The notes: generated from the letters alone by a model not told the origin. A stretch of DNA of 64,000 bases from Aphrophora alni (GCA_963513935.1 OY740768.1:34842216-34906215), one strand, 5' to 3'; shown: positions 1 through 13,060, numbered from the stretch's first letter. Made by a program: numbers and translations.

Positions 1-135
1 TAACTCTCCCATCGCAGGAAGTAGTCATTCACTAACAACACAACTTTTAGAACAAATTAGAATGGTACTACGTTCTAGTGGGTGTTCAGAACATGCTACA
101 GCTGAAATCTCTGCTGCCATGTCAACCTTAGCAAA
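1..135 (+). CDS. ps: pasilla (NOVA-type KH protein), internal coding exon, 5' partial
   Basis: This is the 3' part of a coding exon that begins before the window. From base 2 the open frame encodes 44 residues, including LLEQIRMVLRSSGCSEH and EISAAMSTLA. I recognise this as the linker between KH2 and KH3 of insect pasilla, orthologue of vertebrate NOVA1/NOVA2. These are nuclear proteins that bind YCAY-type RNA motifs and regulate alternative splicing. The exon ends in AA with donor GTAGGT at 136. Joined to the acceptor at 6021-6022, the split codon AA|G gives Lys and the frame runs on as YGILGMGLGLGG, the usual pasilla continuation. If the intron is retained, the next codon is TAG, so the unspliced message would stop at once. 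The family assignment is recognition from memory, supported by the joined frame. Confidence 0.87.
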
Positions 136-287
136 GTAGGTTGTAAATTTTAAGTTAGATAGTTCTAAGTAACTTCAAATTCAAATAATTTTACTTATTT
201 TTACAAAAATGTGTAGTGGAACATAATCCTTAATATTATGCAAATATTGTAGTTTTCCAATGAAGTGTAAAGATGAAGATTGAGCGG

Positions 288-684
288 TCAATTTGCCTCT
301 ACAATGTTAGACCACACTACCCTTACTTCAGAACCAGAGATGATTCCCAACTTCCGATTTCTTCTTTCTCTTACCCCTCTGTCATTTATCCCATTCTTCA
401 CCCCTTTCTTGAAGTTTTGCCTTGATAGCCTCCTTTTTTCTTTAATGGTGAGATTAGATATTTTGCCGAGTTCACCTAGTTGCCTTATATCATCGTCAAG
501 TGAACAAGAAAAGCCTGGTGTATTTGGAACTTTAATGAGTTCTTTACCTCCCTTTCTAGAAACACTTGATGCATTCAAATTGGTAGCCTGCTCTTCAATA
601 ACCGATTCCAATTGATGGTAGATGGCACCGCAGCCTTCAATGTTACAGCTTGATCATTAATATTTTGATTTTCTTGCTGATCCA
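288..684 (-). pseudogene. unrecognised ORF relic, probably transposon-derived
   Basis: On the minus strand an ATG at 684 opens a frame reading MDQQENQNINDQAVTLKAA. A one-base shift near 620 then leads into a frame running to 288 that contains IEEQATNLNASSV, a basic stretch (TIKEKRRLSRQNFKKG) and KGVKNGINDRGVRERRN. I do not recognise the family. The basic, Lys/Arg-rich character and its position inside an intron would suit the first ORF of a retroelement, but no zinc knuckle or other diagnostic motif is visible. The roughly 330 bp upstream (690-1025) are less AT-rich than the surrounding intron and could be the 5' region of the same element. Function is not assigned. Confidence 0.3.
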
Positions 685-2189
685 TGTAAATCTCACGAAA
701 AGCTAGAGAAATAACTGTCAACCCAGGCACAGCCCAGCATGCTCAGGCAAGGGTATATACTGCCAGGAGCTCGCCTAACTCCTAAGGCTCCGTTGGATAG
801 AGCCCAGAGACATTCACCTCATTAGACATGGGTCATGTGACACCATTAGGGTTTGGTTGAAATACGAGGAAGAGGAGAAGAAAGAAGTACTCAATAGCAA
901 AGAATAGAAATAGGCAGACAGCACGTAGAGTAACTATGCTGACTATAAAAAGAAAGGATCCCAGAACAAGAAGAGAGCTGAGATAGGGTGTTTGTGTTTG
1001 GTAATCCAATTGGAAGGTGGGATGCCAATCCCTATGCCGATACTTTATATAAATTATATTTTATAGAAATAAACAAAAAATATTATCAAAGAGTATTGGT
1101 TAAACACAAAATTGGATAATAATTTGTTTAACTGATTAATTAACATATGAATAAATACAAATTTATTTAAAGTGAAAATATATATATTTTCTTTATATGA
1201 ACTTTATTCTCTTAATTAATTCTTGGTTTTACATAAGAACTGGAATATAAAGATGATAAAGCATGTGTATACACGCTCTTGTGTGTGTTATAAAAGATGG
1301 ATAATTTTGTCTCCTTGAGTGAAGGAGCATAATTTAGTAAATGAAATGGGAAGGAGAACTAGTTGGCCTTGATCTGTATTAATTTCCTTTCTGATGGGCC
1401 TCAAATAATTGACATTTTTTATTTTTTCATGAATAAAAGTATAATGCGTAATAAATTTCTTCACTTTTGATTGATAAGTGACATTGATAGATTTATTTAC
1501 AATCAAATAATAAAATACAGTAAACCTTCGATACTTCAACTCTCGATACTTCGACAATCCGTATACTTCGACACAGGAACCTGTCCAAACACGTCACAAA
1601 GTGTGCTGTTTGAACATTCTGCCACTTCCAGGGTTTAATTAACAAAAAAGGTTTGTTAATGTACTCAAATGAATGAAATTGAATACACATACAGTATCGC
1701 TTTCTACTCATAATAACAATCTCCCTTGCTAAGTTTAATATAGACTAAAAATATTAGCAAGCTAACAACCCATTAAGGGCAGTCCGACTCCCATTTAAAC
1801 TCAATGTTAAGCAAATGCCATATATTAAGAAAATTATTAGGCCTAGACTCATATTTTTTTATTTATTTTTAAGATATGCTCAACATCTAGTGATTAACAC
1901 ACAGTTTTCTCTTATTAATGAAAAATAAATTTTTCGTATGCTTTTTTATAAATGTATATTTTTTCAATTTTTTTTGTTTTATTTAAATTTTTTTCTCAGC
2001 CTATAATTAAATATGGACAAAAATCTCATGTTAAACACTAGTTTATTATAACATGGTCTTAGAAGAAAAAAAATTATGATGATATCTCTAGCGGTTCCTG
2101 AAATATCTGGCATCTTGTTTAAAAAAAGTCAACTTTCGGAAAACTTGAAAAAACTAAGCAAGTGAATATAATAATGAATTAAATTACGT

Positions 2190-2730
2190 CTAATAATGTC
2201 CAGCACTGTAAGATGGGTTGTTAGGGTCTTCATATTCATCAAAAAGGTCCTCTAGTCTTCTCTTTGCAAGTGATCTAGATTGCCTGATGTTTTTTCAAGA
2301 TCCTTAAGTGCTTTTTCTGCTTTTCGGACACGTTCCAAATCGAGTCTTTTCATGGCTTTCACTGTATTACATCCAGCAGGGAACCCTAAATGTTCTAATA
2401 CTTTAATTTTTGATAAATAGCCATCATTGTAAGAAAGTACAGCATCAAAAACCCCAAAGTTAAGAGTATCAAGGCCAACAAAAGTTCTTTTTGGTATCCG
2501 TGACCAAATTAAATTGTTCAGACTTTCATAGGGATTCTGGGTTTTCCCCTTTACACATTTTTTAGCAGTTCTGGATCTGACAATGCTTTAAAAGTAGGCC
2601 TAAGCTCTTGCATGACACTATTTTGGTTACTCACATCTATTATTTCATATTCTGTTGTCTCAGTTTTGCTGTCATAGATGGATAAGTTTTTCCTTAGACC
2701 TCGAAGATTGTTTAGGCCTACTAGTTGCAA
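2190..2730 (-). pseudogene. Mutator-like transposase domain relic
   Basis: The minus strand encodes a broken copy of the C-terminal part of the Mutator-like transposase domain common in arthropod genomes. Readable pieces in order are ELRPTFKALSDPELL, then after a frameshift GKTQNPYESLNNLIWSRIPK, then FVGLDTLNFGVFDAVLSYND and GYLSKIKVLEHLGFPAGCN, ending in a charged Arg/Lys/Glu helix. The GKTQNxxESLNxxIW segment and the spaced NDG motif are what I recognise. At least one frameshift, no start and no catalytic N-terminal part mean it is dead. It lies on the opposite strand to pasilla, inside its last intron. Confidence 0.58.
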
Positions 2731-3651
2731 TGTTTATTTCAGGGCTTTAGTCTGATATTTTAGGCTGACCAACATTCTTCGTAGCTTTAAAAACAGATCT
2801 TCTAGAACCAATTTATCTTTTATTAGGCATCACTTAGCAACACAAATCTCACTATAATTTTAAAAACACAAAGATTTCACAAACTAAACTTTGTCGAAGA
2901 AATTTTATCACTGTTTCACTGAAACCTAACCTATTCCTTTTCATAACAACAGACAACAATACTCACCTGTTTTATAATATTGTTATTACTTTATGAACAG
3001 GTTAGCCAACACAACAAAAATAAATAATGTAGTGAAGAGCAATCATTACTATATAAAGTATTTTTGAGGTCCAGTATATCTGTACACCTGAAGAGTCTAA
3101 TTTATTTGCTCTGATTACGGTGCAAACCTTTATATTTTATTTTTTATTTACCATACACTTTTTTTTTACTACAAGTGTTATATACTGTTGGATTCAGGAA
3201 ATCACGCAGAAAAATAATCTCACTTAAAAAAAATTGCTATAAAAAAAATATTTTCCCGGTTAGACTCCCCTTAAACATGTGAAGTTGATTGATAGATGTC
3301 ACAACGTACATGTTTCTCACTGGCCTGTACAGTATTTTTAGATGAGGGGTGGGGCTTTATTTATGTAATTAAACATTCTCAGTAAGGAAACACAACCCTA
3401 TTTCCAAGAATTGAATACATCACTTTCTAAAGAACAAAACTACTTTGTACAGAACCCAATGAAATGACCTTCACAACTGCAGCATTTTTTCTGTCTTATA
3501 TTTTAAATCTTTATAGCATCTTAAAACTGTACTCCTGTATACAGTTTTATTTCAGGTAGCTATAAATAAATCAATGAAGTTTTATGCATGAAAATGAAAG
3601 TTAAAATGTGATTTTTCGATAATTTCGTAATACTCAGATTCTCATCAGTTA

Positions 3652-3773
3652 ATACGGAAACTCGTTTAACACATTCCTTTGTGCACCGTTTCTATTTTTA
3701 CAAACCAAACTTCCGACCTTTTTTTTTGGACTTCCTGGGTTAGTCGGAACTTGGTTAACCGCGGCTCTACTGT
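3652..3773. mobile_element. short pogo-type MITE remnant
   Basis: The right end, reverse-complemented, reads CAGTAGAGCCGCGGTTAACC and continues AAGTTCCGAC, a typical pogo/Tigger terminus flanked by TA. The left end (TACGGAAACTCGTTTAACAC) is a degraded match in the opposite orientation. It is about 120 bp with no coding capacity and lies inside the larger pogo-bracketed interval. Confidence 0.4.
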
Positions 3774-6022
3774 ACTTTTACTTTTGTTTAATGTTACAGT
3801 ATTCATTAAATTTGTGCAATTTTCTTATAAAAATCATAATTTTAATGCTCCCTATGTTATTTATGTCCAATACACTCCCTATAGTTCGACATTTTGATAC
3901 TTCAACAACCCCAAGTCCACAAAGTGTCGAACTATCAAAGTTTTACTGTATTGTCAAAATGGAAATGTATCGTCTTTGACTGTTGCTTTTTCAATTTAAA
4001 TTAAGTTTTTCTGTCATCTTTCATTCATTTTCTTCTATAATAATTTTATAATAATAATGTAAGCCTGCGTTAAAAATTTTTTTTTTTATTTTGTAAATAA
4101 AAAAATCATTCATTCAAATACTGTGTATAAAATCTTACCTAATGTAACTTTTTTGCATTTTTAATATTTTTGATGTAAAAACTCTACGAATTAAGATTTT
4201 TATTAATATATTATTCAGTTATAAAAGAGAATTAAAAAAAGCTCCCAATTGTTTGTAATATGATACAACTAAAGTCAGTCTTATCACACATTCATAATGC
4301 GTATCATGATGCATAACAAAAAAAATTACAAACTACTACTTATTATTATTAATTTTGATGATTTTAGGTTAGCAAATTATCATTTTTATAGAAATGCCTT
4401 CTGGTTTTGTACAGTTTGCATTATTATGAATTTAATTTTTTCCCCATTAAAACACTTTTTCCTATGCCAAAACTTTACTATAATAATTTTTTTCTGACAA
4501 ATTAAATAATAGTTATAAATATTAGCAACGGAGTTACTCTGTAATTGATAAATGATAATCGTGTAACTGAAAACAGAGAAAATTTTGATAGGTAAGGTTT
4601 CATGTTCAAATTCTAATCAATTATATATTGTAGAATAAAAGCTGTATTGTTCTTGCGCAGGCGAATCTTGGAATGCAATCACGATTGTTGATCCCTGCAT
4701 CATTTGTCTATTTAGTACTTGGTTACTCCAATTGAGCTATTTTGTCTTTTGGTGTAATTTCTTAGTAGACTTCTAAATTATAATGTACAGGTGTATATGC
4801 GATTTGGAGTAAACAGAACCAAAATATGTAATAACAGTTTAACCAAGTCTCCGATAGAATGTGACCTGACTTCTAGTTTTTTTACATTTCATTAGCGACA
4901 GACCTATTGGGCCTATAAAATGGAGTCTGAAAAGAGATGTCATTAACTGTGTTAGTTTCCTGCTGTTATAATTTCAGAAATTTTCATAGGATTGATTGCC
5001 AAAGCATGGACATAGCAAAGAAATGTAGATTTTAACATAGATTATTATTTTTGTTCTTATTTAAAAAGTTAGAAAAAACTATTATATGTAAAATAAAACC
5101 CCTAACAAAATATTATAAAAACAAAATAATACGGTACGTTTCTAGTTTGACAATACTTAATTATTTCTGATTGCGGAACAAATTTAAAGAATATTCCACC
5201 GATTATGAAACCAATTCCATTCTATTCAGTCAAGTACTATTATCAAACAAAAGCCAGGCAGTTAACACTCATTATACTATAAAATATAAATATTTTATAC
5301 TAAGCTATGTGAGAAAGTAATGCGTTTAAAATGACAGATTTTTTTTGAGATGAGATGTACCTGACTGGCTGAAAAGAAATACAACAGTAAACAAGTTCAA
5401 GGGGAACTATTAACTATTAACTATTATCTGTGCTAGTAGCTTATAGTGATGTAAATGTGGGGATTCTTTTTTTGTAGAAAAAATATTATTTTAACTACTT
5501 AAAATAAAACTCTCTAAACATATAGAAGGAAAATTAAGTTCACATCAATCTCACAACTCGGGCAGCTGAGCTATTATGCTCATGGGTTTTTCATCATGAT
5601 AAAATAACATGCACAGGTGGATTTTGCTTACTTATATGTAGGTAGTATAAAGAATGATATTTTTCCTTGTTAGTGTATGGAATTCCTTGTACCGTTGGCT
5701 CTGGGATTGCATTATGCATCTTTGATATCATGTTGCTATCAATATTGTTGAAAGAAGGAAGTTTCGTATAATAACAATGTTAGCCTCTGGCATTTAATAG
5801 TTTTATGATATTCTTTCCAACATCAGAGGTATCAAAAATAAAAATAACTGATGGCTTACAACTTTTGCTAAGTTACATTTTGTGATCAATCCTAGTAATA
5901 TTGTTTACTATTTACTTTCAGTATGTTCAAAGTGTTTTCCTCTGATTTTTTCTGTTACTTATTTAACAGTAAACTTTTTTTTTAGATGTTAACTATAACC
6001 AAAGTAACTTTTTTGTTTCCAG

Positions 6023-6590
6023 GTATGGTATATTAGGAATGGGTCTAGGACTTGGTGGGCCTGCCTCTGCAGGACATGGCGTTTTAGGATCAGGGAGTTA
6101 TCTTGGAGTCAGCCCTATGGACGCAACTCCAGCCCAGGCTAATGGAGCTGGAGGGGGAGTATTTGGTCCAATCGGCACATCACCTACACCTCGAGCATCT
6201 CTAGACCTTGCCTTTGACCCATTTCGACATCAAACACCCACATCACCTCCAGGCACATCACTCAATAATAACTCATTTGGCCTTGGACAGACTCAAAAAC
6301 CAGACGTCCTAGATAAGGATACGAAAAAAGTTGATATGGAAATTGCTGAAATTATTGTAGGAGCGATTTTAGGCCCAGGTGGTCGTTCACTAGTAGAAAT
6401 CCAAGCTTTAAGCGGAGCCAACATCCAAATTTCTAAAAAGGGAACATTTGCACCTGGAACAAGGAACAGAGTAGTATCAATTTCTGGATTACCCAATGCC
6501 ATTGCTACTGCAAAATTCCTCATCGATCAAAGGATCAGTGAAGAAGAACTAAAACGTAATCGACAAAACCCATTGAGCCTTCTTCAGTAG
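6023..6590 (+). CDS. ps: pasilla (NOVA-type KH protein), terminal coding exon with KH3 domain
   Basis: This is the last coding exon of pasilla. The acceptor TTTCCAG ends at 6022 and the stop TAG is at 6588-6590. It begins YGILGMGLGLGG, then has a Gly/Ala/Pro/Ser-rich low-complexity linker of about 95 residues, then a KH domain in roughly the last 90 residues. KH hallmarks are visible: VGAILGPGGRSLVEIQ contains the GXXG RNA-contact loop (GPGG), followed by SGANIQISKKGTFAPGTRN and the closing helix ATAKFLIDQRI. The protein ends KRNRQNPLSLLQ. KH3 of NOVA proteins contacts RNA directly, so a product lacking this exon would lose one binding module. The exon is clearly richer in GC than its surroundings, as expected for conserved coding sequence. 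Earlier exons (KH1 and KH2) lie outside the window. Confidence 0.93.
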
Positions 6591-7149
6591 TCTGTACCTA
6601 GTCAATTTCAATTCATTTCATCTACAGAAAATTTCGATAATCTGATTTTTTAAATTATTATGTTATCATTGTGTTCATTTTTTTTCTTGTGTCAATTGTT
6701 TTAAAAGCAATTGTATTAGTTACAAAATGATTTTAAAACATGGGTTAAACATAAATGAAGTTATGATTTTTATTTTGTTGTAAGTTTAAACAACAGAGCG
6801 AAAAATTACTAAAAAATTTAGTATATAAATAATTAATATAATTTTGTATTGTGTGGATCTCATGGTTTTCTGGACCCCTCATACAAATATCAAGTCCTAT
6901 TATATTGTTTTTAAAACATTGTTACCACCATTCATAAGAGTTTTATTCCATATTATAATTAAATAGATTAAAAAATGTTTCTTAGAGATAATGTGGAATT
7001 ATTAACCAACTTTAAGTTTAATTTTAAGCGTTGAAGTACATTGACTGATAAAGTAATATGAAATTTAAAAAATGTATTTGTTTTATTATTAATGTGTAAA
7101 AATGAACAGATATATCTTAAATCTGTAAAGTTTAATTCATTGTATATTA

Positions 7150-7155
7150 AATAAA
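7150..7155 (+). promoter_or_regulatory. candidate proximal polyadenylation signal of pasilla
   Basis: A canonical AATAAA lies 560 bp after the pasilla stop and is followed within 30 bases by a T/GT-rich stretch (TTTGTTATTATTGTTAT), the expected downstream element. It is the first well-formed signal after the stop. Confidence 0.4.
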
Positions 7156-8410
7156 ATTTGTTATTATTGTTATATAGCTAAACACTGTTATTGGGTTTCC
7201 TTATATTTTATCTTAATTTTATAACAAAATTTATCTTAATTACTTTCAGTTATGTTCTTGAAGCTTAAGATTTGTTCTTTTGAGAAACATTTCCATCAGC
7301 GACTGTATAAAGATAGGTGTAGCAGACACAACTTACTATATAAAATTATTTTAAAATGATGTTTAAATATGTAACACATTGCTCGAGTTTTATTGAGAGG
7401 TATGATTTAATAAGACTTCATAAGATAGTTAATAAATGTTGAATTATATTTTTCATATAGTTTAATATAAAATCTGCTGACAGTTATTTGTTAATTAGTT
7501 TACATTTTATCTGTTGGCTTCGTACTAGTAATGGCATATTTTCCCATTGAAGTTAGCCAAGCGATTACAAATAATGAGAAATTCTAGTTGATTACTAAAT
7601 AAATTATTCTATTTAATATAGCCCATTTTTACTTTGTTATGACTACATAAATTTTAAAAAGTGATAATCAACAGTATCTATGTTGCATTTTTGCATATTT
7701 TTATTGCTACCTAGTCTTAATTAATTCACATTGCTATTCTTAAGGTTGCTATTAATTTTAAATAAAAACAAAAACTTCAATAATATGTTTCTGTTCAAAT
7801 GTCCTTTTTCAAATTTCAGTTTACAATTATAAATTAGTAATATACTTTAAGAATTGATGCAGCAAACAAAACTCATTTATTGGTAAACTTAAGTGAACGA
7901 TTTTTTGAACTGTGATATATTTCAGATTAGAAACACAAATACAATTTTGTGGGAGGGATATTTTTGTTTGTTTATGTTATTATTACACAATAATGCCTTT
8001 ACATTCTATTTAGATTATTTTACTATACACAAAATTATAAAAGTGCTGTACAATCGCTGATAGAGAGATGGTTCAAAAATAAAAATCTAGTTCCATAATT
8101 ATTTATAAATACTTAAGTTACCAATGTTTATATGAAATATGTTGATCTATTATTAATATTATATTCATTCTAAGTTTTGATCTTTGAAATTTTATCATCT
8201 ATTAACACAACATGAATGTTGCAAGGTATAGTACAAAGTTTGAAATATAAATAATTGTCTTTCAATATTACAAAATAATTTAAAGTAAGAGGTAATTGCT
8301 ATACACACATGAATTTTACTTTTGAATCAAGATTATATAAATAGTAATTTTTCTTTCAGGTTTTAATAGTTTAAAATTGATATTAAATGGGAGAAAGAAA
8401 TATTTGTTCT

Positions 8411-8414
<4 letters not shown>

Positions 8415-8448
<34 letters not shown>

Positions 8449-8464
8449 TTATTTATTTATTTAT
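8415..8464. repeat. (TA)n followed by (TTTA)n microsatellite
   Basis: About 30 bases of alternating TA run into five units of TTTA. It lies in the presumed pasilla 3' UTR. Confidence 0.9.
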
Positions 8465-9830
8465 AAATGTAAAAGTTAAATTTGATTTTATATTTTATTT
8501 TGGTAAATTAATGGCCGTATAAAAATATGTATCTGATATTGTTGTTTTAATAGAGTGAATAATTTACTATTATTTTAGAGTGTAAACAAAAAATTCTCCT
8601 TCTTAATAGACTTAGATGTTATTAATAGATTGAAATTTATTTATTGAGATTTTAACAAAGGTGTTAAAGAGCTAGATGTTTTCTATAATAACTTTCACCT
8701 AGAAGGAAAAAAAGATCTTTCATATGGTTCAACTCTCTGTTTGGCCTCACTCTTGATGTTGTATTTACCAAAACCTGTATTGTGATGTAATTTGACGCAG
8801 GTACCTGTCGTAGTATGCTCACCGATTCTATTTCATTATCAATTTATTTTTTTATTTATTTTTTTTTTTGTCGGAGAGAGGTTAAAACTGCACAATGTGG
8901 CCTAGTATTCTCACAGTCAAATCATTTCATTATTCATGGATAAATGTTTAAAAGAAATAAATGCCTTCACCATTTCATTTATATGAACTGATGTTTTATG
9001 CATTCACAAAAGAAACATAGCTCAGGATGAAGTTAAGTTTTGGCACCCTCACTCCCCAGCAAAGTGCCTTATCCCGTACTCAGCTGGTCCTGGTACTCAT
9101 CATTGCTTAACATTCATATCTTTTGTTCTTATACATTCTGAGAAGAAATTATTTCAAAGAGAGAACACAATGTTGTTAAAAGCAGTTCAAGAAATTAAAT
9201 GATGAAAAAAATTAATTTACTTTTTTATAAAGAATTGGAGTGTCTCAAGATAAATGGCCACTATAAGATAATTGTTACTCGTAAGAGATGCACATTATAT
9301 TCAATTTTTTAAGTACAAGGGTTAGGCAATTTGCATAAAAATTGTGATTAGCTGTACTTCAATTGTGTTCATGTGGTAGTTTTTCATTTGTGTGTTGGGA
9401 TAATTATTTTGTTATTGATATTATTTTCCGAAATGTTTTGACTTATTTAAAATTATTAAATTTAGTTTTATAAAAAAAAAAGCTGTAAAATGAAAAAAAA
9501 TTATAATAATTAAACACAAAACGGTTATGGGATGTAAGTTGTGTTGAGGGTCCATTCATTGAAGATCAGATGTTTATTGAAATGATTATTTCAAGAAAAA
9601 AATAAACAATAATGCCATATTTTGTATAGATGATTAAGTTATATAAAGGTTTTGATTTTGTTGTATATGTTTTCAATAACTGATCTGGATCATTTTGTTA
9701 GTTTTTGTGTTTATATATTTTTTTGTTAAATTATTTTCATCATAAAATGTATGTATATTAATATACATATGTATATAAATAAATGTATATTTTTAAACAG
9801 TATACATTAAAAAATATCTTATATGAAATA

Positions 9831-10495
9831 CAGTACAACCTTGTTAAGTCGGACCAGCGGGGACTGCGGCCGATCCTACATAATGAAAATCCGTGTTAGC
9901 TGGAGAAAGAGCAGAAAACACAAAAAAATGAAAATGTACATACTGTACTTACAATAATTTCCTTTATTACGGAGAAAAACACTTTAAAAATATTTACTCA
10001 TCACAATAAAACAACAAACACATCTGTGGACTGTACAGGTATGTCTACTTTTTGTAGATTAGGCTTGTAACGTTAGCTTCGAGTAACGTTTACTTGCTGC
10101 ACGGTCACGCATCCGTTTCAACATGAGAAGCTCCAGTGTAGTCACATGGGTGAGAGCCAGTGTAGTCTCGCTCCGATGCTTAAAATACACCATCAATTCA
10201 TCCAAGTGAGATGCTGCTTCTGTTTGACTGATGACTTCTGGTTCTTCATCGTTTTCCTCGTCTGTATCATCTATGTTGTCTTTGTTTGAACAAGTCACAA
10301 CAATTTGCTTATCAGTCATGGCAAACAAACTTGGTTGCGTGAACTCGGCGGACACACAATCATCGTGCAATACACTATGATTATACGCTCGTATAAAGCC
10401 TTAGCGCTACCAAAATGCATATTTTATATTAATGTTTATTTATTGCAAACCCTGAGATCCAACTTAAAGGGGGCCGACTTAACGAGGTTGCACTG
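9831..10495 (-). mobile_element. Tigger/pogo deletion derivative with intact TIRs
   Basis: The left end CAGTACAACCTTGTTAAGTC and the reverse-complemented right end CAGTGCAACCTCGTTAAGTC match at 18 of 20 positions, continue as GG, and are flanked by TA on both sides (9829-9830 and 10496-10497). These are textbook Tigger-type TIRs. The element is 665 bp, against about 2.5 kb for autonomous relatives, so it is an internal deletion product. It keeps the 3' end of the transposase gene on the minus strand (10059-10370). The TIRs are little diverged, suggesting a fairly young insertion. Confidence 0.85.
10059..10370 (-). pseudogene. C-terminal fragment of a Tigger (jerky-type DDE) transposase
   Basis: The minus-strand frame reads an acidic linker (DDTDEENDEEPEVISQTEAA), then SHLDELMVYFKHR and ELLMLKRMRDRAASKR. 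Tigger/jerky transposases typically end in this way, with an acidic spacer and short helices after the DDE catalytic domain. The N-terminal CENP-B-like DNA-binding domain and the catalytic residues are absent, so it cannot transpose by itself. It lies inside matching pogo TIRs, which supports the family assignment more strongly than the short protein does. Confidence 0.65.
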
Positions 10496-13029
10496 TATAT
10501 ATTTTAAATAGTGTGTATTATCAAATTATGAATCTGTATATTCTAAAATTTGGAATTCATCAGGAAACGTCTTATGTTTATCTCTTAATCAAAATTCTCT
10601 TACTTTTGTACAATCAGCACAAATTAATACATTATTATTATCATCTTAGGAAATTTTAAAAAATAACTAAATAAAAATTATAACTTGAGTTAAACTGTAC
10701 AAGAATGTGATATGTCACGAAATTTTATAAACTTCGTGTATGAGGCAATAATATTTATTTGACTTTTTCATAACCTTCTGTTATTTATTTATCCAATTTT
10801 AAATTATACTAATTTATAATTTAGTAATACATGATATATAAAACATTTTATATACATTTTTTTTTTTTTTAATATTTATATAGATGTTTAAAAATATACA
10901 GACCTTAATTCATGATGAAAATAAGTTATTGAATATACAAGTACAATAAAATCAGTAATTGTATTTATGGATGTACACAGGAAAAGGGACCTTATCTTTC
11001 CATAGTAAATTGATCATAAGTATAAAACTGATTGTAAAATCATGATTTTAGGTTATTGGTGCAAAAATTATTTACAAAATAGTTGTATCCACTGTTCAGC
11101 TTAGACAGTATTGAAATGAGTTTAAACTTTGTCCACGATATAATAAATTTTGCACCCAAACGTCAAACTTTTTAAACTGTGAACAATTATCTCAAAATGC
11201 ACTTTTTAAAATTCATCGATTGAATGAATTATTTTCATAATCATTAAATTTTTTCAATTATGAAAATTTTTAAATGCACTTTTTCAAATTAACTCAATAT
11301 TATAATGTTTATTAATTTTTAATTTTTGGAAAACAAAGTTTCTTTTCCTGTAGACATTTCATATGTATCTATAAAAAAGATGGCATTATTTTTCCACTTT
11401 CCAAACCATAATGATGGTTAAGATTCAAAAGTGTGTAATTACATCGGTTTATTTTTATTCATTTGCAACGTGAAAAAATAAACATTCCATTAAGTGATTA
11501 TTGAAACAAAAAGAATGAAAGGAAAAAAATGTAATGATGATGATACTAAAGGTTAAGTTTGTTTTCTGGTGTGTTACGGTTATTAATAATGTGTATTTTT
11601 TTAAAGTAACATATGAAAATATGTTCTGTTGGTTATAATATTATATAGTTATAATGTGTGATATAAGATTTGTGTGTGTTTGTGGTGGGCATGTTTAAAT
11701 GTTTTTAATTTCTCTTTTGCACATACAAGTTTCAATGTAGAATACATCAAATGTTTTGTATGTCTTTCTGTATTTAGAGGTCACTGAATGATTTGGTTTG
11801 GAACAAATAATAGGAATATTATATTTACTTAAAAAAGAATTCTCTTTGAAAGTTAAAATTTTTTTTTCTTGTCAAAATTTGTCATGTGACTAATCACAGA
11901 ATGAATTTAAAATTAATTTTGTTTTGACATAATGTTTTATAAAAATCTTTCTTAAATGTACTAATTATTGGTTTTTATAACAAATACACTTGTACCAATC
12001 AAAATTATGAATGGTATGAAACAATATTAATTTTTTTTTTTCTTCTCTTTTTTATTTTTTGTTAAGAAAACATTGAAACAAACTATAAAACTTGTAAATT
12101 AAGAATTATAATGTACAGTTTCAGTAAACAAAAAAATGTTTAAAACAGTTTTTGGTAAGCATTTTAAATAATCATATAAATTTCGAGTTTGATAAAAATA
12201 AGCAGACAACAAAATTCTTCTTTTTCCTTTTTATTTGTAAATACATGTTATTGAAAAGTAGGTGTGAAAGTCTTTCTCAACATTTTACACTATTTTATGG
12301 TTAAAAAATCAATACAAAAATTGGAGTTCATAGTGTACATCTAAGAAAGAGATTAGTTAAAATGGTTTATAAATCAGTCCAGCCATTTTGACTGTAGAAA
12401 TGATATCTAATATTACTGGATGCCTGTTCATCTGCTAGAATTTATTATGTCATCTACATAATCTGAAAATATTTGATTTCATGAACATTAAATACAGATA
12501 GATAAATTAAAATATTTAGTTTCCATAAAAACACAAAATGTTATTAACATTAATAAATCTGTTTTTTTTCTTTTTTTTCCCCCTTTTTTTTTCAGAAGTT
12601 AATATTTTTGAAATTTAATATGTTTTCACAATATAAAATATTACATTTGATTTGTTGTTGTCCTTGTGACAAAACATGTGCGCACACATTACATTGTTAG
12701 TACATAATAGTTTAAAACATAAAAGAGATCATGAAAACTTGCTAGTTGGAATATTTATTTCAAAATGTATTGTGGACCTTATTATATTTTGTTAATGATG
12801 TACAAACAATTAGTTTTATTTTAACTTTCAGTCTTAATGCAAATAGTTTTTGTAACTTTTGAGACATTGTAACGGTAGCCACTACAATGTAGTATAATTT
12901 GAATTATAATCGGATAAGTGAAGATGATGAAGTAATGATAGTAATTTACTTTTGCTTTCATTAACGGGAATTCTAAGATCTGTTTGTATGTCGCTGGTGA
13001 TTTAATCAATTAGGCCTAGGATGAAAGTT

Positions 13030-13060
13030 GTATTGTTGTTGTTTGTTGTTGTTGTTGTTC
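13030..13060. repeat. (GTT)n microsatellite
   Basis: An imperfect run of GTT triplets. No coding frame is associated with it. Confidence 0.8.

Larger units (their letters stand above)
1518..3948. mobile_element. possible pogo/Tigger-type element bracketed by TIRs
   Basis: The left end reads CAGTAAACCTTCGATACTTC after a TA at 1516-1517. The right end (before a TA at 3949-3950), reverse-complemented, reads CAGTAAAACTTTGATAGTTC. TA target sites, CAGT-starting TIRs and a 2.4 kb span fit the pogo/Tigger branch of Tc1/mariner. The left end also repeats a GATACTTCGACA-like motif about three times. No pogo transposase is readable inside; instead there is a Mutator-like relic, so the interior has been replaced or the two ends belong to separate insertions. 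Confidence 0.42.
136..6022 (+). other. last intron of pasilla
   Basis: This intron of about 5.9 kb runs between the donor GTAGGT at 136 and the acceptor at 6021-6022. It holds an ORF relic (288-684), pogo-type terminal sequences (1518 and 3948), a Mutator-like transposase relic (2190-2730) and a small pogo-type MITE (3652-3773). From about 3950 to 5990 I see only AT-rich intronic sequence with no convincing exon. A pyrimidine-rich tract runs directly into the acceptor. Confidence 0.85.
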
